Shown one piece after another: positions 40,860-54,600 of a stretch of 64,000 nt of DNA. This DNA comes from Sinohyriopsis cumingii (lineage: Eukaryota > Mollusca > Bivalvia > Unionida > Unionidae). Every line of letters starts with the position of its first letter. Position 1 is the stretch's first letter. Where the stretch lies: assembly GCA_028554795.2 (NCBI GenBank), contig JAPYKE020000505.1:62001-126000 (forward strand), given 5' to 3'. The notes below the pieces were generated by a model. That model did not search any database. It saw nothing but the letters and a program-made list of their open reading frames with translations, and had not been told where the DNA came from. The position numbers and the translations under genes were made by a program.

Positions 40860-42120
40860 TCCCAAGTGAACTGATTCGTGGTACTTTATAACTACATCTC
40901 AAGTCATTTGATTCATGGTACTTTAGGACTATATCCCAAGTGAACTGATTCGTGGTACTTTATAACTACATCTCAAGTCATTTGATTCGTGGTACTTTAT
41001 AACTACATCTCAAGTCATTTGATTCATGGTACTTTAGGACTATATCCCAAGTGAACTGATTCGTGGTACTTTATAACTACATCTCAAGTCATTTGATTCG
41101 TGGTACTTTATAACTACATCTCAAGTCATTTGATTCATGGTACTTTAGGACTATATCCCAAGTGAACTGATTCGTGGTACTTTATAACTACATCTCAAGT
41201 CATTTGATTCATCGTACTTTAGGACTATATCCCAAGTGAACTGATTCGTGGTACTTTATAACTACATCTCAAGTCATTTGATTCGTGGTACTTTATAACT
41301 ACATCTCAAGTCATTTGATTCGTGGTACTTTATAACTACATCTCAAGTCATTTGATTCGTGGTACTTTATAACTACATCTCAAGTCATTTGATTCATGGT
41401 ACTTTAGGACAATATCCCAAGTGAACTGATTCGTGGTACTTTATAACTACATCTCAAGTCATTTGATTCGTGGTACTTTATAACTACATCTCAAGTCATT
41501 TGATTCATGGTACTTTAGGACTATATCCCAAGTGAACTGATTCGTGGTACTTTATAACTACATCTCAAGTCATTTGATTCGTGGTACTTTATAACTACAT
41601 CTCAAGTCATTTGATTCGTGGTACTTTATAACTACATCTCAAGTCATTTGATTCGTGGTACTTTATAACTACATCCCAAGTGAACTGATTCGTGGTACTT
41701 TATAACTACATCTCAAGTCATTTGATTCATGGTACTTTATAACTACATCTCAAGTCATTTGATTCATGGTACTTTATAACTACATCTCAAGTCATTTGAT
41801 TCGTGGTACTTTATAACTACATCCCAAGTGAACTGATTCGTGGTACTTTATAACTACATCTCAAGTCATTTGATTCATGGTACTTTAGGACTATATCCCA
41901 AATGAACTGATTCGTGGTACTTTATAACTACATCTCAAGTCATTTGATTCATTTTACTTTAGGACTATATCCCAAGTGAACTGATTCGTGGTACTTTATA
42001 ACTACATCTCAAGTCATTTGATTCGTGGTACTTTATAACTACATCTCAAGTCATTTGATTCGTGGTACTTTATAACTACATCTCAAGTCATTTGATTCGT
42101 GGTACTTTATAACTACATCT
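40860..42120 (+). repeat. T tail without a T body
   Basis: TTCATCGTAC (about 41208) and GGACAATATCC (41407) match the end of T1 (25484 and 25683) at offset 15,724 bp; CCCAAATGAACTG (about 41899) and TTCATTTTACTTTAGG (about 41946) match 26.14 and 26.19 kb at 15,761 bp, one monomer more. The S tail at 40.8 kb is thus joined directly to the end of a T block, the some 13 kb of T between being absent. Confidence 0.82.
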
Positions 42121-42141
42121 CAAGTCATTTGATTCATGGTA

Positions 42142-42178
42142 CTTTAGGACTACATCTCAAGTCATTTGATTCGTGGTA
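42142..42178 (+). repeat. Hybrid monomer: C left end joined to A right end
   Basis: Partner of the reciprocal hybrid at 26381, with CTTTAGGACTACATCTC followed by the A right half. Confidence 0.87.
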
Positions 42179-43991
42179 CTTTATAACTACATCCCAAGTG
42201 AACTGATTCGTGGTACTTTATAACTACATCTCAAGTCATTTGATTCGTGGTACTTTAGGACTATATCCCAAGTGAACTGATTCGTGGTACTTTATAACTA
42301 CATCTCAAGTCATTTGATTCGTGGTACTTTATAACTACATCCCAAGTGAACTGATTCGTGGTACTTTATAACTACATCTCAAGTCATTTGATTCGTGGTA
42401 CTTTATAACTACATCCCAAGTGAACTGATTCGTGGTACTTTATAACTACATCTCAAGTCATTTGATTCATGGTACTTTAGGACTATATCCCAAGTGAACT
42501 GATTCGTGGTACTTCATAACTACATCTCAAGTCATTTGATTCGTGGTACTTTATAACTACATCTCAAGTCATTTGATTCATGGTACTTTAGGACTATATC
42601 CCAAGTGAACTGATTCGTGGTACTTTATAACTACATCTCAAGTCATTTGATTCATGGTACTTTAGGACTATATCCCAAGTGAACTGATTCGTGGTACTTT
42701 ATAACTACATCTCAAGTCATTTGATTCGTGGTACTTTAGGACTATATCCCAAGTGAACTGATTCGTGGTACTTTATAACTACATCTCAAGTCATTTGATT
42801 CGTGGTACTTTATAACTACATCCCAAGTGAACTGATTCGTGGTACTTTATAATTACATCTCAAGTCATTTGATTCGTGGTACTTTATAACTACATCTCAA
42901 GTCATTTGATTCATGGTACTTTAGGACTATATCCCAAGTGAACTGATTCGTGGTACTTTATAACTACATCTCAAGTCATTTGATTCGTGGTACTTTATAA
43001 CTACATCTCAAGTCATTTGATTCGTGGTACTTTATAACTACATCTCAAGTCATTTGATTCGTGGTACTTTATAACTACATCTCAAGTCATTTGATTCGTG
43101 GTACTTTATAACTACATCTCAAGTCATTTGATTCATGGTACTTTAGGACTATATCCCAAGTGAACTGATTCGTGGTACTTTATAACTACATCTCAAGTCA
43201 TTTGATTAATGGTACTTTAGGACTATATCCCAAGTGAACTGATTCGTGGCACTTTATAACTACATCTCAAGTCATTTGATTCATGGTACTTTAGGACTAT
43301 ATCCCAAGTGAACTGATTCGTGGTACTTTATAACTACATCTCAAGTCATTTGATTCGTGGTACTTTATAACTACATCCCAAGTGAACTGATTCGTTGTAC
43401 TTTATAACTACATCTCAAGTCATTTGATTCGTGGTACTTTATAACTACATCTCAAGTCATTTGATTCGTGGTACTTTATAACTACATCTCAAGTCATTTG
43501 ATTCGTGGTACTTTATAACTACATCTCAAGTCATTTGATTCATGGTACTTTAGGACTATATCCCAAGTGAACTGATTCGTGGTACTTTATAACTACATCT
43601 CAAGTCATTTGATTCGTGGTACTTTATAACTACATCTCAAGTCATTTGATTCGTGGTACTTTATAACTACATCTCAAGTCATTTGATTCGTGGTACTTTA
43701 TAACTACATCTCAAGTCATTTGATTCATGGTACTTTAGGACTATATCCCAAGTGAACTGATTCGTGGTACTTTATAACTACATCTCAAGTCATTTGATTC
43801 GTGGTACTTTATAACTACATCTCAAGTCATTTGATTCGTGGTACTTTATAACTACATCTCAAGTCATTTGATTCGTGGTACTTTATAACTACATCTCAAG
43901 TCATTTGATTCATGGTACTTTAGGACTATATCCCAAGTGAACTGATTCGTGGTACTTTATAACTACATCTCAAGTCATTTGATTCGTGGCA

Positions 43992-44731
43992 CTTTATAAC
44001 TACATCTCAAGTCATTTGATTCGTGGTACTTTATAACTACATCTCAAGTCATTTGATTCGTGGTACTTTATAACTACATCCCAAGTGAACTGATTCGTGG
44101 TACTTTATAACTACATCTCAAGTCATTTGATTCATGGTACTTTATAACTACATCTCAAGTCATTTGATTCGTGGTACTTTATAACTACATCCCAAGTGAA
44201 CTGATTCGTGGTACTTTATAACTACATCTCAAGTCATTTGATTCATGGTACTTTAGGACTATATCCCAAGTGAACTGATTCGTGGTACTTTATAACTACA
44301 TCTCAAGTCATTTGATTCATGGTACTTTAGGACTATATCCCAAGTGAACTGATTCGTGGTACTTTATAACTACATCTCAAGTCATTTGATTCGTGGTACT
44401 TTATAACTACATCTCAAGTCATTTGATTCGTCGTACTTTATAACTACATCCCAAGTGAACTGATTCGTGGTACTTTATAACTACATCTCAAGTCATTTGA
44501 TTCATGGTACTTTATAACTACATCTCAAGTCATTTGATTCGTGGTACTTTATAACTACATCCCAAGTGAACTGATTCGTGGTACTTTATAACTACATCTC
44601 AAGTCATTTGATTCATGGTACTTTAGGACTATATCCCAAGTGAACTGATTCGTGGTACTTTATAACTACATCTCAAGTCATTTGATTCATGGTACTTTAG
44701 GACAATATCCCAAGTGAACTGATTCGTGGTA
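43992..44731 (+). repeat. 370-bp higher-order repeat, tandem pair in S4
   Basis: Copies at 43992-44361 and 44362-44731 of A-A-B-A'-A-B-A'-C-A'-C, with the same CGTCGTAC and GGACAATATCC marks in the second copy as in S1 and S2. Confidence 0.88.
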
Positions 44732-47700
44732 CTTTATAACTACATCTCAAGTCATTTGATTCATGGTACTTTAGGACTATATCCCAAGTGAACTGATTCG
44801 TGGTACTTTATAACTACATCTCAAGTCATTTGATTCGTGGTACTTTATAACTACATCTCAAGTCATTTTATTCGTGGTACTTTATAACTACATCTCAAGT
44901 CATTTGATTCATGGTACTTTAGGACTATATCCCAAGTGAACTGATTCGTGGTACTTTATAACTACATCTCAAGTCATTTGATTCATTTTACTTTATAACT
45001 ACATCTCAAGTCATTTGATTCATGGTACTTTAGGACTATATCCCAAGTGAACTGATTCGTGGTACTTTATAACTACATCTCAAGTCATTTGATTCGTGGT
45101 ACTTTATAACTACATCTCAAGTCATTTGATTCATGGTACTTTAGGACTATATCCCAAGTGAACTGATTCGTGGTACTTTATAACTACATCTCAAGTCATT
45201 TGATTCATGGTACTTTAGGACTATATCCCAAGTGAACTGATTCGTGGTACTTTATAACTACATCTCAAGTCATTTGATTCGTGGTACTTTATAACTACAT
45301 CTCAAGTCATTTGATTCATGGCACTTTAGGACTATATCCCAAGTGAACTGATTCGTGGTACTTCATAACTACATCTCAAGTCATTTGATTCGTGGTACTT
45401 TATAACTACATCTCAAGTCATTTGATTCATGGTACTTTAGGACTATATCCCAAGTGAACTGATTCGTGGTACTTTATAACTACATCTCAAGTCATTTGAT
45501 TCATGGTACTTTAGGACTATATCCCAAGTGAACTGATTCGTGGTACTTTATAACTACATCTCAAGTCATTTGATTCATGGTACTTTATAACTACATCTCA
45601 AGTCATTTGATTCGTGGTACTTTATAACTACATCCCAAGTGAACTGATTCGTGGTACTTTATAACTACATCTCAAGTCATATGATTCATGGAACTTTAGG
45701 ACTATATCCCAAGTGAACTGATTCGTGGTACTTTATAACTACATCTCAAGTCATTTGATTCGTGGTACTTTATAACTACATCTCAAGTCATTTGATTCGT
45801 GGTACTTTATAACTACATCTCAAGTCATTTGATTCGTGGTACTTTATAACTACATCTCAAGTCATTTGATTCATGGTACTTTAGGACTATATCCCAAGTG
45901 AACTGATTCGTGGTACTTTATAACTACATCTCAAGTCATTTGATTCGTGGTACTTTATAACTACATCTCAAGTCATTTGATTCATGGTACTTTAGGACTA
46001 TATCCCAAGTGAACTGATTCGTGGTACTTTATAACTACATCTCAAGTCATTTGATTCGTGGTACTTTATAACTACATCTCAAGTCATTTGATTCGTGGTA
46101 CTTTATAACTACATCCCAAGTGAACTGATTCGTGGTACTTTATAACTACATCTCAAGTCATTTGATTCATGGTACTTTATAACTACATCTCAAGTCATTT
46201 GATTCATGGTACTTTATAACTACATCTCAAGTCATTTGATTCGTGGTACTTTATAACTACATCCCAAGTGAACTGATTCGTGGTACTTTATAACTACATC
46301 TCAAGTCATTTGATTCATGGTACTTTAGGACTATATCCCAAGTGAACTGATTCGTGGTACTTTATAACTACATCTCAAGTCATTTGATTCATGGTACTTT
46401 TGGACTATATCCCAAGTGAACTGATTCGTGGTACTTTATAACTACATCTCAAGTCATTTGATTCGTGGTACTTTATAACTACATCTCAAGTCATTTGATT
46501 CGTGGTACTTTATAACTACATCTCAAGTCATTTGATTCGTGGTACTTTATAACTACATCTCAAGTCATTTGATTCATGGTACTTTAGGACTATATCCCAA
46601 GTGAACTGATTCGTGGTACTTTATAACTACATCTCAAGTCATTTGATTCGTGGTACTTTATACCTACATCTCAAGTCATTTGATTCATGGTACTTTAGGA
46701 CTATATCCCAAGTGAACTGATTCGTGGTACTTTATAACTATATCTCAAGTCATTTGATTCGTGGTACTTTATAACTACATCCCAAGTGAACTGATTCGTG
46801 GTACTTTGTAACTACATCTCAAGTCATTTGATTCGTGGTACTTTAGGACTATATCCCAAGTGAACTGATTCGTGGTACTTTATAACTACATCTCAAGTCA
46901 TTTGATTCGTGGTACTTTATAACTACATCCCAAGTGAACTGATTCGTGGTACTTTATAACTACATCTCAAGTCATTTGATTCGTGGTACTTTATAACTAC
47001 ATCCCAAGTGAACTGATTCGTAGTACTTTATAACTACATCTCAAGTCATTTGATTCGTGGTACTTTATAACTACATCTCAAGTCATTTGATTCATGGTAC
47101 TTTAGGACTATATCCCAAGTGAACTGATTCGTGGTACTTTATAACTACATCTCAAGTCATTTGATTCGTGGTACTTTATAACTACATCTCAAGTCATTTG
47201 ATTCGTGGTACTTTATAACTACATCTCAAGTCATTTGATTCATGGTACTTTAGGACTATATCCCAAGTGAACTGATTCGTGGTACTTTATAACTACATCT
47301 CAAGTCATTTGATTCGTGGTACTTTATAACTACATCCCAAGTGAACTGATTCGTGGTACTTTATAACTACATCTCAAGTCATTTGAATCGTGGTACTTTA
47401 TATCTACATCCCAAGTGAACTGATTCGTGGTACTTTATAACTACATCTCAAGTCATTTGATTCATGGTACTTTAGGACTATATCCCAAGTGAACTGATTC
47501 GTGGTACTTTATAACTACATCTCAAGTCATTTGATTCGTGGTACTTTATAACTACATCTCAAGTCATTTGATTCGTGGTACTTTATAACTACATCCCAAG
47601 TGAACTGATTCGTGGTACTTTATAACTACATCTCAAGTCATTTGATTCATGGTACTTTAGGACTATATCCCAAGTGAACTGATTCGTGGTACTTTATAAC

Positions 47701-47950
47701 TACATCTCAAGTCATTTGATTCGTGGTACTTTATAACTACATCTCAAGTCATTTGATTCGTGGTACTTTATAACTACATCTCAAGTCATTTGATTCGTGG
47801 TACTTTATAACTACATCCCAAGTGAACTGATTCGTGGTACTTTATAACTACATCTCAAGTCATTTGATTCGTGGTACTTTATAACTACATCTCAAGTCAT
47901 TTGATTCATGGTACTTTAGGACTATATCCCAAGTGAACTGATTCGTGGTA

Positions 47951-48690
47951 CTTTATAACTACATCTCAAGTCATTTGATTCGTGGTACTTTATAACTACA
48001 TCTCAAGTCATTTGATTCGTGGTACTTTATAACTACATCCCAAGTGAACTGATTCGTGGTACTTTATAACTACATCTCAAGTCATTTGATTCATGGTACT
48101 TTATAACTACATCTCAAGTCATTTGATTCGTGGTACTTTATAACTACATCCCAAGTGAACTGATTCGTGGTACTTTATAACTACATCTCAAGTCATTTGA
48201 TTCATGGTACTTTAGGACTATATCCCAAGTGAACTGATTCGTGGTACTTTATAACTACATCTCAAGTCATTTGATTCATGGTACTTTAGGACTATATCCC
48301 AAGTGAACTGATTCGTGGTACTTTATAACTACATCTCAAGTCATTTGATTCGTGGTACTTTATAACTACATCTCAAGTCATTTGATTCGTGGTACTTTAT
48401 AACTACATCCCAAGTGAACTGATTCGTGGTACTTTATAACTACATCTCAAGTCATTTGATTCATGGTACTTTATAACTACATCTCAAGTCATTTGATTCG
48501 TGGTACTTTATAACTACATCCCAAGTGAACTGATTCGTGGTACTTTATAACTACATCTCAAGTCATTTGATTCATGGTACTTTAGGACTATATCCCAAGT
48601 GAACTGATTCGTGGTACTTTATAACTACATCTCAAGTCATTTGATTCATGGTACTTTAGGACTATATCCCAAGTGAACTGATTCGTGGTA
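47951..48690 (+). repeat. 370-bp higher-order repeat, second tandem pair in S4
   Basis: Two copies (47951-48320, 48321-48690) that look identical by eye, then a third that starts A-A-B at 48691 and breaks with A instead of A'. This is the cleanest example of the 10-monomer word in the window. Confidence 0.92.
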
Positions 48691-51280
48691 CTTTATAACT
48701 ACATCTCAAGTCATTTGATTCGTGGTACTTTATAACTACATCTCAAGTCATTTGATTCGTGGTACTTTATAACTACATCCCAAGTGAACTGATTCGTGGT
48801 ACTTTATAACTACATCTCAAGTCATTTGATTCGTGGTACTTTATAACTACATCTCAAGTCATTTGATTCATGGTACTTTATAACTACATCTCAAGTCATT
48901 TGATTCGTGGTACTTTATAACTACATCCCAAGTGAACTGATTCGTGGTACTTTATAACTACATCCCAAGTGAACTGATTCGTGGTTCTTTATAACTACAT
49001 CTCAAGTCATTTGATTCGTGGTACTTTATAACTACATCTCAAGTCATTTGATTCGTGGTACTTTATAACTACATCTCAAGTCATTTGATTCGTGGTACTT
49101 TATAACTACATCTCAAGTCATTTGATTCATGGTACTTTATAACTACATCTCAAGTCATTTGATTCGTGGTACTTTATAACTACATCCCAAGTGAACTGAT
49201 TCGTGGTACTTTATAACTACATCTCAAGTCATTTGATTCATGGTACTTTAGGACTATATCCCAAGTGAACTGATTCGTGGTACTTTATAACTACATCTCA
49301 AGTCATTTGATTCATGGTACTTTAGGACTATATCCCAAGTGAACTGATTCGTGGTACTTTATAACTACATCTCAAGTCATTTGATTCGTGGTACTTTATA
49401 ACTACATCTCAAGTCATTTGATTCGTGGTACTTTATAACGACATCCCAATTGAACTGATTCGTGGTACTTTATAACTACATCTCAAGTCATTTGATTCGT
49501 GGTACTTTATAACTACATCCCAAGTGAACTGATTCGTGGTACTTTATAACTACATCTCAAGTCATTTGATTCATGGTACTTTAGGACTATATCCCAAGTG
49601 AACTGATTCGTGGTACTTTATAACTACATCTCAAGTCATTTGATTCATGGTACTTTAGGACTATATCCCAAGTGAACTGATTCGTGGTACTTTATAACTA
49701 CATCTCAAGTCATTTGATTCGTGGTACTTTATAACTACATCTCAAGTCATTTGATTCGTGGTACTTTATAACTACATCCCAAGTCATTTGATTCGTGGTA
49801 CTTTATAACTACATCTCAAGTCATTTGATTCATGGTACTTTATAACTACATCTCAAGTCATTTGATTCGTGGTACTTTATAACTACATCCCAAGTGAACT
49901 GATTCGTGGTACTTTATAACTACATCTCAAGTCATTTGATTCATGATACTTTAGGACTATATCCCAAGTGAACTGATTCGTGGTACTTTATAACTACATC
50001 TCAAGTCATTAGATTCATGGTTCTTTAGGACTATATTCCAAGTGAACTGATTCGTGGTACTTTATAACTACATCTCAAGTCATTTGATTCGTGGTACTTT
50101 ATAACTACATCTCAAGTCATTTGATTCGTGGTACTTTATAACTACATCTCAAGTCATTTGATTCGTGGTACTTTATAACTACATCTCAAGTCATTTGATT
50201 CATGGTACTTTAGGACTATATCCCAAGTGAACTGATTCGTGGTACTTTATAACTACATCTCAAGTCATTTGATTCATGGTACTTTATAACTACATCTCAA
50301 GTCATTTGATTCATGGTACTTTAGGACTATATCCCAAGTGAACTGATTCGTGGTACTTTATAACTACATCTAAAGTCATTTGATTCATGGTACTTTAGGA
50401 CTATATCCCAAGTGAACTGATTCGTGGTACTTTATAACTACATCTCAAGTCATTTGATTCGTGGTACTTTATAACTACATCTCAAGTCATTTGATTCGTG
50501 GTACTTTATAACTACATCTCAAGTCATTTGATTCGTGGTACTTTATAACTACATCTCAAGTCATTTGATTCATGGTACTTTAGGACTATATCCCAAGTGA
50601 ACTGATTCGTGGTACTTTATAACTACATCTCAAGTCATTTGATTCGTGGTACTTTATAACTACATCTCAAGTCATTTGATTCGTGGTACTTTATAACTAC
50701 ATCTCAAGTCATTTGATTCATGGTACTTTAGGACTATATCCCAAGTGAACTGATTCGTGGTACTTCATAACTACATCTCAAGTCATTTGATTCGTGGTAC
50801 TTTATAACTACATCTCAAGTCATTTGATTCATGGTACTTTAGGACTATATCCCAAGTGAACTGATTCGTGGTACTTTATAACTACATCTCAAGTCATTTG
50901 ATTCATGGTACTTTAGGACTATATCCCAAGTGAACTGATTCGTGGTACTTTATAACTACATCTCAAGTCATTTGATTCATGGTACTTTATAACTACATCT
51001 CAAGTCATTTGATTCGTGGTACTTTATAACTACATCCCAAGTGAACTGATTCGTGGTACTTTATAACTACATCTCAAGTCATTTGATTCATGGTACTTTA
51101 GGACTATATCCCAAGTGAACTGATTCGTGGTACTTTATAACTACATCTCAAGTCATTTGATTCATGGTACTTTAGGACTATATCCCAAGTGAACTGATTC
51201 GTGGTACTTTATAACTACATCTCAAGTCATTTGATTCGTGGTACTTTATAACTACATCTCAAGTCATTTGATTCATGGTA

Positions 51281-51317
51281 CTTTAGGACTATATCTCAAG
51301 TGAACTGATTCGTGGTA
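51281..51317 (+). repeat. Variant C monomer with T at phase 16
   Basis: CTTTAGGACTATATCTC is followed by the C right half AAGTGAACTG. It is the only C unit with T16 that I noticed; a short conversion tract from A or a C-to-T change would both explain it. Confidence 0.8.
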
Positions 51318-51699
51318 CTTTATAACTACATCTCAAGTCATTTGATTCGTGGTACTTTATAACTACATCTCAAGTCATTTGATTCATGGTACTTTAGGAC
51401 TATATCCCAAGTGAACTGATTCGTGGTACTTTATAACTACATCTCAAGTCATTTGATTCGTGGTACTTTATAACTACATCTCAAGTCATTTGATTCGTGG
51501 TACTTTATAACTACATCCCAAGTGAACTGATTCGTGGTACTTTATAACTACATCTCAAGTCATTTGATTCATGGTACTTTATAACTACATCTCAAGTCAT
51601 TTGATTCATGGTACTTTATAACTACATCTCAAGTCATTTGATTCGTGGTACTTTATAACTACATCCCAAGTGAACTGATTCGTGGTATTTTATAACTAC

Positions 51700-54600
51700 A
51701 TCTCAAGTCATTTGATTCATGGTACTTTAGGACTATATCCCAAGTGAACTGATTCGTGGTACTTTATAACTACATCTCAAGTCATTTGATTCATGGTACT
51801 TTAGGACTATATCCCAAGTGAACTGATTCGTGGTACTTTATAACTACATCTCAAGTCATTTGATTCGTGGTACTTTATAACTACATCTCAAGTCATTTGA
51901 TTCGTGGTACTTTATAACTACATCTCAAGTCATTTGATTCGTGGTACTTTATAACTACATCTCAAGTCATTTGATTCATGGTACTTTAGGACTATATCCC
52001 AAGTGAACTGATTCGTGGTACTTTATAACTACATCTCAAGTCATTTGATCCGTGGTACTTTATAACTACATCTCAAGTCATTTGATTCATGGTACTTTAG
52101 GACTATATCCCAAGTGAACTGATTCGTGGTACTTTATAACTATATCTCAAGTCATTTGAATCGTGGTACTTTATAACTACATCCCAAGTGAACTGATTCG
52201 TGGTACTTTATAACTACATCTCAAGTCATTTGATTCGTGGTACTTTAGGACTATATCCCAAGTGAACTGATTCGTGGTACTTTATAACTACATCTCAAGT
52301 CATTTGATTCGTGGTACTTTATAACTACATCTCAAGTCATTTGATTCATGGTACTTTAGGACTATATCCCAAGTGAACTGATTCGTCGTACTTTATAACT
52401 ACATCTCATGTCATTTGATTCGTGGTACTTTATAACTACATCTCAAGTCATTTGATTCGTGGTACTTTATAACTACATCTCAAGTCATTTGATTCATGGT
52501 ACTTTAGGACTATATCCCAAGTGAACTGATTCGTGGTACTTTATAACTACATCTCAAGTCATTTGATTCGTGGTACTTTATAACTACATCCCAAGTGAAC
52601 TGATTCGTGGTACTTTATAACTACATCTCAAGTCATTTGATTCGTGGTACTTTATAACTACATCCCAAGTGAACTGATTCGTGGTACTTTATAACTACAT
52701 CTCAAGTCATTTGATTCGTGGTACTTTAGGACTATATCCCAAGTGAACTGATTCCTGGTACTTTATAACTACATCTCAAGTCATTTGATTCGTGGTACTT
52801 TATAACTACATCTCAAGTCATTTGATTCGTGGTACTTTATAACTACATCCCAAGTGAACTGATTCGTGGTGCTTTATAACTACATCTCAAGTCATTTGAT
52901 TCATGGTACTTTAGGACTATATCCCAAGTGAACTGATTCGTGGTACTTTATAACTACATCTCAAGTCATTTGATTCGTGGTACTTTATAACTACATCTCA
53001 AGTCATTTGATTCGTGGTACTTTATAACTACATCTCAAGTCATTTGATTCGTGGTACTTTATAACTACATCCCAAGTGAACTGATTCGTGGTACTTTATA
53101 ACTACATCTCAAGTCATTTGATTCGTGGTACTTTATAACTACATCTCAAGTCATTTGATTCATGGTACTTTAGGACTATATCCCAAGTGAACTGATTCGT
53201 GGTACTTAATAACTACATCTCAAGTCATTTGATTCGTGGTACTTTATAACTACATCTCAAGTCGTTTGATTCGTGGTACTTTATAACTACATCTCAAGTC
53301 ATTTGATTCGTGGTACTTTATAACTACATCTCAAGTCATTTGATTCGTGGTACTTTATAACTACATCTCAAGTCATTTGATTCGTGGTACTTTATAACTA
53401 CATCTCAAGTCATTTGATTCGTGGTACTTTATAACTACATCCCAAGTCATTTGATTCGTGGTACTTTATAACTACATCTCAAGTCATTTGATTCGTGGTA
53501 CTTTATAACTACATCTCAAGTCATTTGATTCGTGGTACTTTATAACTACATCTCAAGTCATTTGATTCGTGGTACTTTATAACTACATCTCAAGTCATTT
53601 GATTCATGGTACTTTATAACTACATCTCAAGTCATTTGATTCGTGGTACTTTATAACTACATCTCAAGTCATTTGATTCGTGGTACTTTATAACTACATC
53701 TCAAGTCATTTGATTCGTGGTACTTTATAACTACATCTCAAGTCATTTGATTCGTGGTACTTTATAACTACATCCCAAGTGAACTGATTCGTGGTACTTT
53801 ATAACTACATCTCAAGTCATTTGATTCGTGGTACTTTAGGACTATATCCCAAGTGAACTGATTCGTGGTACTTTATAACTACATCTCAAGTCATTTGATT
53901 CATGGTACTTTAGGACTATATCCCAAGTGAACTGATTCGTGGTACTTTATAACTACATCTCAAGTCATTTGATTCGTGGTACTTTATAACTACATCTCAA
54001 GTCATTTGATTCGTGGTACTTTATAACTACATCTCAAGTCATTTGATTCGTGGTACTTTATAACTACATCTCAAGTCATTTGATTCGTGGTACTTTATAA
54101 CTACATCTCAAGTCATTTGATTCGTGGTACTTTATAACTACATCTGAAGTCATTTGATTCATGGTACTTTATAACTACATCTCAAGTCATTTGATTCGTG
54201 GTACTTTATAACTACATCTCAAGTCATTTGATTCGTGGTACTTTATAACTACATCTCAAGTCATTTGATTCGTGGTACTTTATAACTACATCTCAAGTCA
54301 TTTGATTCGTGGTACTTTATAACTACATCCCAAGTGAACTGATTCGTGGTACTTTATAACTACATCTCAAGTCATTTGATTCGAGGTACTTTATAATTAC
54401 ATCTCAAGTCATTTGATTCATGGTACTTTAGGACTATATCCCACGTGAACTGATTCGTGGTACTTTATAACTACATCTCAAGTCATTTGATTCGTGGCAC
54501 TTTATAACTACATCTCAAGTCATTTGATTCATGGTACTTTAGGACTATATCCCAAGTGAACTGATTCGTGGTACTTTATAACTACATCTCAAGTCATTTG

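Larger units (their letters stand above)
42549..50490 (+). repeat. Block S, copy S4
   Basis: Matches S2 at 15,761-15,762 bp and S1 at about 40,070 bp: GATTAATGG 43204, CGTTGTAC about 43394, CGTCGTAC about 44430, GGACAATATC about 44700, TTCATTTTAC about 44983, CATATG 45678, CTTTTGGAC about 46400, CGTAGTAC about 47020, TATATCTAC about 47400, GGTTCTTT about 48982, CGACATCCCAATTG 49439, CATGATAC about 49943, ATATTCCAAG about 50033 and CTAAAG 50371. A private CATTAGATTCATGGTTCTTTAGG-type unit with two changes lies near 50.01 kb. Confidence 0.88.
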
